This document shows, piece by piece, positions 45,440-53,086 of a stretch of DNA of 64,000 nt. The stretch is taken from NCBI RefSeq assembly GCF_014385085.1, contig NZ_JACRTD010000001.1:382318-446317 (forward strand), written 5' to 3'. This stretch comes from Youxingia wuxianensis. Its GTDB lineage: Bacteria; Bacillota; Clostridia; Oscillospirales; Ruminococcaceae. Under the pieces are notes generated by a model that had not been told where the DNA came from, searched no databases, and worked only from the letters and a program-made list of their open reading frames with translations. Made by a program: the position numbers and the translations under genes. Position 1 is the stretch's first letter, and each line of letters begins with the position of its first letter.

Positions 45440-46084
45440 CTAATAGCCCAAGGGTTCTCCTACAATGATCACTTTAATTCTTCCCTTTTCTCTTTGCTGG
45501 GCGTGAATTACATAGGTGCAGCAGATACGTCCGTCGCTGCGGCAGTTGGCGCAGCCCCCCAGGACCTTACAAGGGGTTTGGCAATCAAGCCGCATGGCAT
45601 TTGCCGGCGCCGAAATATTTTTTACCCGGTCAGCCGCTGCGTTTAAGTCTTTTACGATCTTATTATAGCCCACTACCAGAATGACGCTTTTCGGCCCAAA
45701 AGTCAATGCGGCCACACGATTGCCCATTCCATCCACATTATAGAGTTCCCCCGTTTCTGTTACAGCGTTGCTGCTGGCAAGGTAGGTGTCGCAGTCGAAG
45801 GCTTGGATAAAAATCTGTCGGCGCTGTTGCGGGGTAAGGCCCGGTACATCCCGGTCGAGAAGGTTGTATTTTTTACTATTTCTAAGATGATCAATGACGC
45901 CGGATTCGTACAAGCTCATAGAACCGCCGAAAGATACCGTTTCCCCATCTCCAATCAGGCTGTCTACCAACTTTACCGCATCTTCCTTCGTTTTTGCGTA
46001 ATAAGCGTCCATCTTATTATTCTGTAGATTTCCAATGGTCTTGTTAATTCTTTTTTCCATGATGGCTTTTAAACTCATATCCAT
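45440..46084 (-). CDS. LUD-domain protein (lactate utilization LutC-like)
   Basis: 214 residues of the LUD (DUF162) family: DAVKLVDSLIGDGETVSFGGSMSLYESGV (described, not a copy), VTETGELYNVDGMGNRVAALTFGPKSVILVVG, and a Cys-rich C-terminal segment CQTPCKVLGGCANC plus CC that could bind a metal or cluster. LutB and LutA are not nearby, so a lactate role is not supported by context. GGGGG lies 8 bases before the ATG. Confidence 0.85.
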   Translation of the reverse strand: MDMSLKAIMEKRINKTIGNLQNNKMDAYYAKTKEDAVKLVDSLIGDGETVSFGGSMSLYESGVIDHLRNSKKYNLLDRDVPGLTPQQRRQIFIQAFDCDTYLASSNAVTETGELYNVDGMGNRVAALTFGPKSVILVVGYNKIVKDLNAAADRVKNISAPANAMRLDCQTPCKVLGGCANCRSDGRICCTYVIHAQQREKGRIKVIIVGEPLGY

Positions 46085-46107
46085 ACTGTCTACCCCCTTA
46101 ATAACAT

Positions 46108-46761
46108 TTACTCAAAAATAAATTTTTCCAAATCTGCAATATCTGCGGCGATATAGGCGGCGCCTAATTTTTCTTTCTCCGCTTTTTTTAAACCGCCGCA
46201 TCCATATTCTACCCCAATGAAATCAACACCCGCTTCTTTCGCACCAGCGGCGTCAACCGATGTGTCTCCGATTAAGACAACCTTACTTTTATCTGAAACG
46301 CCAAGACGCTCCAGACAATGCTCGATAGTCTGAGCCTTTGTAATATTTTTTATGTCGTCGCTGCCTTGGCAAGCGTCGATTAAATGATCGATCTTCAAGT
46401 AGTCAAGAAGCCACTTGGCAGAGGAATCCGGCTTTAAGGTAGCGACGCCGATAAGCATCTTATTTTCCCGCATTTTTTCAATCAGCGGCACCAATCCTTC
46501 GTATACAACGCTGTTATAAATTCCAGATGCTTGGTAATCGCTGCGAAAAAGCTGTACCGCCTTTTGGGTGGTTTGCTCATCGGCCCCTATGTAGTTTTTA
46601 AAAATATAACTTACCGGGGGTCCGATAAATATTTTAAGCAGTTCCGGGGATGGTTCCGGCATCCCCAGTCCTAAGAAAGCCTGTTTAAGACTTTGAAATA
46701 ATCCGGCGGAAGTATCAATCAAGGTTCCATCCATGTCCCATAAGATAACCTGGTATTTCAT
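46108..46761 (-). CDS. HAD-superfamily hydrolase, phosphoglycolate phosphatase-like
   Basis: 217 residues. Motif I LWDMDGTLIDTSAG (8-21), motif II VATLKPDSSAKW, motif III-IV VLIGDTSVDAAGAKEAG. Cap domain type C1. Substrate unknown. The longer upstream frame contains the likely promoter (TTGCCT ... TATACT), so ATG 46761 is chosen, with AGTAGGGA 11 bases upstream. Confidence 0.88.
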   Translation of the reverse strand: MKYQVILWDMDGTLIDTSAGLFQSLKQAFLGLGMPEPSPELLKIFIGPPVSYIFKNYIGADEQTTQKAVQLFRSDYQASGIYNSVVYEGLVPLIEKMRENKMLIGVATLKPDSSAKWLLDYLKIDHLIDACQGSDDIKNITKAQTIEHCLERLGVSDKSKVVLIGDTSVDAAGAKEAGVDFIGVEYGCGGLKKAEKEKLGAAYIAADIADLEKFIFE

Positions 46762-46802
46762 CTGATAATAAATCCCTACTTCTTTCTTTAACTTATTTAT
46801 AA

Positions 46803-46832
46803 AGTATACCACAGTTTAAAGAAAGCAGGCAA
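46803..46832 (-). promoter_or_regulatory. promoter of the HAD hydrolase gene
   Basis: TTGCCT (46827-46832), 18 bases, TATACT (46803-46808), minus strand, 42 bases from the start ATG. Confidence 0.6.
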
Positions 46833-46847
46833 CATACAGAAGTAGCT

Positions 46848-46876
46848 TTGTAACAAAATCCTGAAAAATCCATAAT
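46848..46876 (+). promoter_or_regulatory. promoter of the unrecognised gene at 46.9 kb
   Basis: TTGTAA (46848-46853), 17 bases, CATAAT (46871-46876), about 25 bases ahead of a GGGGGG ribosome binding site. Confidence 0.65.
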
Positions 46877-46934
46877 ATAGTACATAAAATATTGGATAAA
46901 CGGGGGGATTGTTATCAAAACCGCAATTTTAACC

Positions 46935-47525
46935 ATGGAAGAGCAGCCAGGTAGCATGGTCTTTTCTCAATTAGATTATTTTATTGAAAAAGATCTTTCT
47001 CCCCGCTTAATCCTGCGGGAACATTGCTTTGGTTGTTTTAATCAGTTTCCGTCAGAGGTTGTTACTATTACGGACACCTTCTGTAAAAAGCCGGTGGATA
47101 GATATGACTATTCCCAGCCATTCACTCCAGTGCCCCAGCAGTTTTTTTATCTCAGCGAAAAACTTGCGCAGGAAATCGCAGCGGCATTAAAGGGAGTTGA
47201 ACTGTGTATCCTCTATGACATCCTCAGCAGAGGCGATAAGTTAATCTTTAACACGGCATTGCGTACAGCGCTTATGGAATATCCAAAGCTTTCCCTTCTT
47301 TATCTTTCTCACTACTCCCCTACTCCTAAAATATACGGCCTTTCCTGGCCGAAAAACGCCAGATTTCTGCCGTTGCCCAATACTACTTATCTCTGCCATA
47401 CACCGGAAGAACTCCTGGGTGTATGTCGGCAGTTTGATGTTTTGCCTTCCTCCTGCCGATTATTTTTTTCACAAGACGACTTGTTTGCCTTCCTCCAAGA
47501 GAAAAAAACAGTCCCACTTTGTTAA
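46935..47525 (+). CDS. unrecognised protein, 196 residues or slightly longer
   Basis: No family recognised with confidence. No membrane helix or signal peptide; mixed alpha/beta character. The middle (LCILYDILSRGDKLIFNTALRTALMEYPKL then LLYLSHYSP) weakly recalls the N-terminal Rossmann half of GT-B glycosyltransferases, without the C-terminal half. GGGGGG at 46902-46907 is 27 bases from ATG 46935 but 6 bases from an in-frame ATC at 46914; starting there gives IKTAILTMEEQ, so a non-AUG start is possible. The 3' end runs into a hairpin used as terminator by the opposite gene. Confidence 0.6.
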   Translation: MEEQPGSMVFSQLDYFIEKDLSPRLILREHCFGCFNQFPSEVVTITDTFCKKPVDRYDYSQPFTPVPQQFFYLSEKLAQEIAAALKGVELCILYDILSRGDKLIFNTALRTALMEYPKLSLLYLSHYSPTPKIYGLSWPKNARFLPLPNTTYLCHTPEELLGVCRQFDVLPSSCRLFFSQDDLFAFLQEKKTVPLC

Positions 47526-47544
47526 ATACAAAAGTGGGACTGTT
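47502..47544 (-). terminator. terminator of the TPM/LemA pair
   Basis: 14-bp stem (47507-47520 with 47531-47544), T7 on the minus strand. It overlaps the last codons of the convergent gene ending at 47525. Confidence 0.85.
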
Positions 47545-47550
47545 ATACCT

Positions 47551-48342
47551 TTAAAAGCTGCGTCCGGAGCCTCCGCCGGAGAAACCACCGCCCCCGCCGG
47601 AAAATCCTCCTCCCCCAGAGAATCCGCCTCCGCCGCCGGAAAATCCTCCAAAACCGCCAAAGCCGCTTCCAGGGAAATTTCCTCCTCCAAACGGCCCGCG
47701 ATGATTGTGATAACGGGAACCGCGTCTGCGGAATAATACCGGAGAAATGCCAAACATGAATACGAGAATAAGCACCATGATGAGCAGATCCATATTTTCG
47801 GAAGAATCCTCCTGCTGCAGTGCATCTTCATAACCTGCAAGGCTTTCCAGCCCATATTCTTCCATCACATTGGCAAGCAACGCGTTGTAAAGTTCATAGG
47901 AGCCCGTGTCAAAATCTCCCTGCTTATAATAAGAAAGGGCATAATCGTCGATCAGCCGCCCCACCTTGGCGTCGTTTAAAGCGCCTTCCAAACGGGTCCC
48001 TACCTCTACACGGATTTCTCCATCCTCTGTGGCTAAAAGAATCAGCAGGCCATTATCCTCCTGTTCCCCTCCGATACCCCAGCTGCGCCCTACTTCCAAT
48101 CCATAGGACGCCGGATCCTGGCCATCCAACGTTTGTACTGTCAAAATAACGATCTGTGCTTTGGTTTCTTTTTCCAACGCAGCCGAATGGCTCATAATAT
48201 AATCCTTAGTTTGCTCGGAAAGCACCCCTGCATAATCGTTTACATAAAACTGATCCGTAGGCTTTGGTATGGCGCCGCAAAACAAAGCGGCAATCATTAC
48301 AAGGGCCGCCGCTAAGGAAAAAAGCCGTTTATATTTTTTCAA
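47551..48342 (-). CDS. TPM-domain membrane protein with glycine-rich tail
   Basis: 263 residues. N-terminal signal peptide (KRLFSLAAALVMIAALFCGA), TPM_phosphatase domain (about 33-165: YVNDYAGVLSEQTKDYI, AQIVILTVQTLDG, LLILLATEDGEIRVEVGTRLEG), one membrane helix (about 181-198), RRRGSRYHN and a long Gly/Phe/Ser repeat tail. Such proteins pair with LemA. Role is probably in envelope maintenance; exact activity uncertain. Confidence 0.9.
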   Translation of the reverse strand: MKKYKRLFSLAAALVMIAALFCGAIPKPTDQFYVNDYAGVLSEQTKDYIMSHSAALEKETKAQIVILTVQTLDGQDPASYGLEVGRSWGIGGEQEDNGLLILLATEDGEIRVEVGTRLEGALNDAKVGRLIDDYALSYYKQGDFDTGSYELYNALLANVMEEYGLESLAGYEDALQQEDSSENMDLLIMVLILVFMFGISPVLFRRRGSRYHNHRGPFGGGNFPGSGFGGFGGFSGGGGGFSGGGGFSGGGGGFSGGGSGRSF

Positions 48343-48377
48343 GTTTACTCACTACTCTCTATCTTTCACAAACACTT

Positions 48378-48953
48378 TTAGCTAAAATCCACCTGCGGGG
48401 CATCCTGAGCGGAATCCGGGGCCGTAAAGTACTCTGCCTTTTCAAATCCGAATATACCTGCAAATAAACTCCCAGGGAATCGGGTAATTTTCAGATTATA
48501 CTCTTTTACCGCCTCATTATAGTCGGTCCTTGCCACGGTAATGCGATTTTCGGTCCCAGAAAGTTCATCCATCAGCGAGATATAACCCTGGCTGGACTGG
48601 ATTTCCGGATAATTTTCCACTACCATCAAAAGACGGGATAATGCGGAACTGAGCTGATCGTTGGCCGCCGCTTTTTCTTCCATAGACTGTGCGCCTGCAA
48701 GCTGCGTTCTGGCCTCAGTCACACTGTCGATTACCGACTGCTCCTGAGCGGACAGACCTTTTACCGTTTCTACCAAGTTAGGGATTAAATCCGCGCGGCG
48801 CATTAACTGGGCGTCAATAGCGGCCTGGGCAGTATTGACATTTTCTCTGGTACTGATCATTCCATTGTACACTCCGACCGCCATAACAGAAAAGACGACC
48901 AGCAGCGCGATTACAACAATCAAGGCAATCATGCCTGTGGATAATTTTTTCAT
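48378..48953 (-). CDS. lemA: LemA family protein
   Basis: 191 residues. Single N-terminal membrane helix (about 7-30) and coiled-coil LemA domain (YNGMISTRENVNTAQAAID, QLMRRADLIPNLVETVKG). Precedes the TPM gene by 35 bases, the common lemA-TPM operon. The promoter is at 49012-49040. Confidence 0.95.
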   Translation of the reverse strand: MKKLSTGMIALIVVIALLVVFSVMAVGVYNGMISTRENVNTAQAAIDAQLMRRADLIPNLVETVKGLSAQEQSVIDSVTEARTQLAGAQSMEEKAAANDQLSSALSRLLMVVENYPEIQSSQGYISLMDELSGTENRITVARTDYNEAVKEYNLKITRFPGSLFAGIFGFEKAEYFTAPDSAQDAPQVDFS

Positions 48954-49011
48954 TTTAGTGCCTCTTTCTTTTTTATTACTAGAGATTTTAGATATTTAAA
49001 TATTTATCCGC

Positions 49012-49040
49012 ATTTTATCACGATTTTGTCATATTTTCAA
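49012..49040 (-). promoter_or_regulatory. lemA promoter
   Basis: TTGAAA (49035-49040), 17 bases, TAAAAT (49012-49017), minus strand. Confidence 0.7.
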
Positions 49041-49172
49041 TATTTCTAGGTAAGAGTTCACAAATTACTGATCTTTTCTTCTTCAAAATTTAACAATAAA
49101 AAATTTAAAAAACTCACACAAACTGTATTTTTTGTGATATTATATAAATAATACAGTTAATTATTGTTTAGT

Positions 49173-49203
49173 AAGCAAGGATTTTGTACTCCTTGCTTTT
49201 TTT
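49173..49203 (+). terminator. leader terminator ahead of the DEAD-box helicase
   Basis: AAGCAAGGA / TCCTTGCTT 9-bp stem with an 8-base loop and T7, ending 26 bases before the helicase start. An intrinsic terminator inside the leader implies attenuation or a small separate transcript. Confidence 0.8.
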
Positions 49204-49229
49204 AAAGAAGAAAGAGGTTATAAAATTAC

Positions 49230-50960
49230 ATGAGCAATCCTTTATTTGATAGTTTTGATTTATCCCCGGAACTTCACCGGGCGATTGAAGATATGAACTA
49301 TACAGAATCCACTGCAATTCAGGCACAGGCGATCCCCCTGATCCTTTCCGGCAAAGACGTCATCGGACGCTCCAGCACCGGTACCGGAAAAACTGCCGCA
49401 TTTGGACTTCCTGCGGTAGAACTGGTCGCCGCATCCGGTTCGAAAAAACCACAGGTGCTGGTGTTATCCCCTACTCGGGAACTTGCTATGCAAATTACGG
49501 AAGAAATGCGTAAATATTCGAAATATAAACAAGGTGTCAGTATCGCTTGTGTTTATGGCGGAGCTCCTATGGATAACCAAATCCGCCAATTGAAAACTGC
49601 AAATATTGTTATCGGCACCCCTGGCCGGTTAATGGATCATATGCGCCGGAAAACCTTAAAGCTGGATGAACTGAAAATGGTTATCCTGGATGAAGCGGAT
49701 GAAATGCTGAATATGGGATTTTTGGAGGATATCCAAACAATTCTTACTGAGACTCCGGAAGATCGGCAGACCATTTTGTTTTCTGCAACTATGCCGCCGG
49801 CAATTCTAAAGATTACTAAGCAGTTCCAAACTGATCCGGAAATGGTGGATATTCAATCCTCCCAGCGTACGATCAGCACAATACAGCAGTATTATTATCA
49901 AGTCCCTCAGGCCCGAAAGATGGATGCCATCAACCTGCTGCTTCAATTTAATGATTGTAAGCGTTCGGTCATCTTTTGCAATACGAAAAAAATGGTGGAT
50001 GACATGGTAGAGTATCTAAATGACCGGGGATTTAAAAGCGCCGGGCTTCATGGAGATATGAAACAATCTGCCCGCAGCCAGGTGATGCAGTCGTTTCGCG
50101 ATGGAAAAATTCATGTTCTGGTAGCTACTGATGTTGCGGCTAGAGGAATTGATGTAGAAAATATTGAAGCTGTCTTTAATTATGATATCCCACAGGAATT
50201 TGAATATTATATCCATCGGATTGGCCGAACCGGCCGCGCCGGAAAAGAAGGCTCTTCCCATACCCTGGTTTGCAATTATAAACAGGTGGGGACAATAAAA
50301 GAATTAAAACGATTTATCAATGCGGAAATTATAGAATCTCCCCTTCCTTCCCCGGAAAGCATTATGCACAAGCGCCGAGAAAAATTTATCTCTAAAATTG
50401 AAAAGTGTTTGGCGCTGGAAGAATATCAGAGCTGGGGGGAAACGGTGGAACAGATCGCTCAGCAAGGTTATGAGCCAAAAGATATCGCCTGCGCACTTTT
50501 GCAGATGATGTCCGCCAAGGATAAAAAATTGGTTCCCGCCTTTAAAGGTCCGGTAGCTGCCAACCGTACTGATAGACGGGGCGGAAAGCGTGTGGTCCTT
50601 AATGTGGATATCGGCAGAAGCCAGCGAATCGGCCCGAACTTTATCGTCGGTGCAATTGTCGACGCTACCGGCTTACCTTCTCGCTCTATTGGGAAAATTG
50701 ATATTTTTGATCATCATTCTGTAGTGGAAATGTTTGAAAACGACGCCTTGACTGTATTGGAGAATATGGAAAACGCTACTATTAAAGGCCAGCCGGTTAC
50801 ATTTACCCTTTCCGGTGTTAAACCGAAAGCTCTTTATAAGCAAGGGAACCGACATGAGGGTAAACACGGTGCGAACCGTCCGGCGTTCCGGGAAAAAAAT
50901 TCTCGTTCTTCTTATCGGGAGGGGAAGCCCTCACGTAAACGCTCGAACGTCGCTGTTTAA
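49230..50960 (+). CDS. DEAD-box RNA helicase with DbpA-type RNA-binding domain
   Basis: 576 residues. Helicase motifs: Q motif FDSFDLSPELHRAI, I SSTGTGKTAAF (about 50-60), PTRELAMQ, TPGRLMD, DEADEM, SAT, and HRIGRTGRAG. The C-terminus (about 450-540) has a DbpA-like domain (RVVLNVDIGRSQRIGPNFIVGAIV), then a basic tail GNRHEGKHGANR. Probably remodels rRNA or mRNA (CshA/DeaD type). Its ATG follows AAGAAAGAGG. Confidence 0.94.
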   Translation: MSNPLFDSFDLSPELHRAIEDMNYTESTAIQAQAIPLILSGKDVIGRSSTGTGKTAAFGLPAVELVAASGSKKPQVLVLSPTRELAMQITEEMRKYSKYKQGVSIACVYGGAPMDNQIRQLKTANIVIGTPGRLMDHMRRKTLKLDELKMVILDEADEMLNMGFLEDIQTILTETPEDRQTILFSATMPPAILKITKQFQTDPEMVDIQSSQRTISTIQQYYYQVPQARKMDAINLLLQFNDCKRSVIFCNTKKMVDDMVEYLNDRGFKSAGLHGDMKQSARSQVMQSFRDGKIHVLVATDVAARGIDVENIEAVFNYDIPQEFEYYIHRIGRTGRAGKEGSSHTLVCNYKQVGTIKELKRFINAEIIESPLPSPESIMHKRREKFISKIEKCLALEEYQSWGETVEQIAQQGYEPKDIACALLQMMSAKDKKLVPAFKGPVAANRTDRRGGKRVVLNVDIGRSQRIGPNFIVGAIVDATGLPSRSIGKIDIFDHHSVVEMFENDALTVLENMENATIKGQPVTFTLSGVKPKALYKQGNRHEGKHGANRPAFREKNSRSSYREGKPSRKRSNVAV

Positions 50961-51019
50961 CAAAATAAAAAGCCTGCGCTTTGCTGACTACGCATAAGGA
51001 AGTTTTTTGAAATGTAGAT

Positions 51020-51047
51020 GGAGTAACACTTTTCGGGGTGTTACTCC
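51020..51047. repeat. hairpin at the border of the accessory region
   Basis: Perfect 10-bp inverted repeat GGAGTAACAC / GTGTTACTCC with an 8-base loop. No T-run on either side; it may be a weak terminator between the helicase and the convergent recombinase gene. Confidence 0.5.
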
Positions 51048-51055
51048 GTTTGCGT

Positions 51056-52657
51056 TTATGCAGATATTTGCTTGTATTCAGCGGGATTATCCTTAACTGT
51101 CTGTATAAGTTTTTGAAGTTCCGCCTCGTCCGGCTTTTGAAATAACCCGATTGCTGTAAAGGTAATATCCACTTTTACGGAATTGTGAGAATGCTTCTTT
51201 TCGGGATTATGGATTTCTATGCGTTTGATTAGCTTGTTTACAATCGTGGGGGTAAGCTCCTTGACCTCGGTAAACTCCATCAAGCCCTGATACAAGGTTT
51301 TCATATCCACCGTCTTTTTCTCAGCGTCACGAAGTTCTTTCTCACAATTGGATATAAGCACTTCCAATTCCTTTTGCTCTTTTTCGTATGCAGCAGCCAT
51401 TTTGGAATACCTGTCATCAGGAAGCTTGCCGATTACATTATCTTCATAAATACGAGTGAAAAGCTTATCTAAATCTGCAATACGTTTTTTACTGTTTTCG
51501 AGAGTTTGCGTTAATTCGTGAACTCTCTTTTGCTGTAATGAGGATTGTTTGTTCTGTTGGATTATGCGAAACACCGAACCGTAACAGCGAACAAAATCTG
51601 CCAAAGCCGATATTTCGTCAAGCACAATCTGTTGCAAAACCACATCACGGATATAATGGATTGTGCAGGAACCTCTGCCGTCTTTATAGTTGGCACAGCG
51701 GTAAAATTCCTGATTTCGTTTCAAAGATTTTGCCGCACAAAAATGAAGCTTGGAGCCGCAATCAGCACAGAACAGCAATCCCGCAAATAGGCTCTGTCTG
51801 CCTGTTGCCGTATTTCTTCGCTTGTTTTTTCGCAGTTCCTGAACTCTCAGCCATATCTGCTCATCAATGATTGCTTTTTGAGTGTTGGAGATAATCTGGT
51901 ACTCCTCTTTTGGCTTATGAACCTTTTTATGCACCTTGTAGCTGACGGTACTGGACTTTCCGTTTACAGTACATCCTGTGTATTGCTGATTTTCAAGAAT
52001 ATTTCTTATCGTTGCGCAGTCCCATCCGTACACATTTGCCGGAGTGGGATTGCTGTGCTTTCTGCCTATCGAATCATAATATGCAGACGGTACAAGTACT
52101 TTCTCTTTTTCAAGCTGTTTGGCAATTTGCAACGGACCTTTACCAGCTAAGCAGAGATTAAATATCTTGCGGACAACCTCTGCCGCAGGTTCATCAATGT
52201 ACCATTGTTCTTTGTTGCCTTCAATTTTCTTATACCCATAAGCTACCGTTGGCGAAACTCTTTTTCCCTGTGAAGCCTTGAGTTCATTGACGGCACGGAT
52301 TTTCTTGCTTGTCTGCGCCGCATACCATTCGTTGAAAATACTGTAAAAGGGCAGCATTTCCATACCTTCGCCGGTGGTGCTGTTTACATTTTCCTGAATA
52401 GCGATAAAGGTAACGCCTAAAGATGGATAAACAACCTGTGTCAATCTGCCCATTTCCACTTGCTCACGACCGAAACGGGAAACATCTTTTACGATAATCG
52501 TGCCCACTTCTCCGTTTTCAACCATTCGCTGCATACGCTGAAAATCTGGACGGTTAAAGGTAGTCCCACTTACTCCATCATCTACGAAAAATTGAGGATG
52601 CAAATATCCGTGTTTCTTAGCGTAATCCAAGAGAATTTCCTTTTGGAAAGAGATTTG
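51056..52657 (-). pseudogene. 5'-truncated large serine recombinase with DUF4368
   Basis: About 533 residues remain. Present: end of the resolvase domain (DDGVSGTTFNRPDFQRM), VGTIIVKDVSRFGREQVEMGRL, the Recombinase domain, a zinc beta-ribbon (GLLFCADCGSKL ... FYRCANY ... GSCTIHYI), a coiled-coil segment and a C-terminal DUF4368 region. The first about 50 residues, with the catalytic serine, are missing: homology starts at QKEILLDYAKKHG and an in-frame stop precedes it at 52658-52660. It is therefore probably inactive. Such recombinases drive excision of Tn4451/Tn6218-like elements. Confidence 0.85.
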
Positions 52658-52662
52658 TCAAG
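52647..52662 (+). repeat. 16-base direct repeat, left copy
   Basis: AAAGAGATTTGTCAAG, identical to 58999-59014. The left copy sits exactly where the recombinase homology stops. Chance matches of this length are expected about once in a window this size, so only position makes it interesting. Confidence 0.45.
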
Positions 52663-52820
52663 GGTGTTTTTTACAAAAACCTTTGCGGTAATCTATGAAT
52701 TTATTTTCTTTAATTTCTTAATAAAAGATAGGCAAACGTCAGTGAATCTAAATTTCCATGTTATAAAAGAGAACTTGAAACGCTCAAAATTAAAATTAGT
52801 ATGAACTTCCCAATTCAGCC

Positions 52821-52849
52821 TTGACTTCTTGCGGGTTTCCCTATACAAT
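52821..52849 (+). promoter_or_regulatory. promoter of the cation ATPase leader
   Basis: TTGACT (52821-52826), 17 bases, TACAAT (52844-52849). The interval 52658-53086 has no other supported gene: it holds this promoter, a 23-codon ORF without a good ribosome binding site (52891-52962), and the two hairpins described next. Confidence 0.75.
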
Positions 52850-52960
52850 AAAAAGCAAATTATTCAAAGAAGGGAATTGAAAGACTTACTATGGACAACG
52901 CCGACAGTAGCGACGCTGATCGAAGTAACAATAACTATAAATTGAATAGATTTTATATAT

Positions 52961-53021
52961 AATAGGCATAACCTGCGTCCAATTGTTAGACAGCAGGCTA
53001 TGCCTATTTGTGTTCTTTTTT
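52961..53021 (+). terminator. long hairpin terminator in the leader of the cation ATPase
   Basis: 16-bp stem with one mismatch (52961-52976 with 52993-53008), 16-base loop, T-rich tail ending T7 at 53015-53021. It ends 65 bases before the ATPase start, after a promoter at 52821-52849. A second hairpin (CTGACC/GGTCAG) follows near 53022-53047. This layout is that of a regulated leader. No known riboswitch class was recognised. Confidence 0.75.
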
Positions 53022-53086
53022 GCTGACCACCGCTGAAAGGCGGTCAGAATATAAATTTTATCAAAGAAAGGAGTGATTGATCCATC

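Noticed and set aside
52877..52962. Short ORFs (22 and 23 codons) in the cation-ATPase leader, one reading KDLLWTTPTVATLIEV, which looks like a small precursor peptide
   Set aside because: The TTG start is only one base from AAGGGA and the ATG is 15 bases away; no neighbouring modification enzyme. Not supported as a gene.
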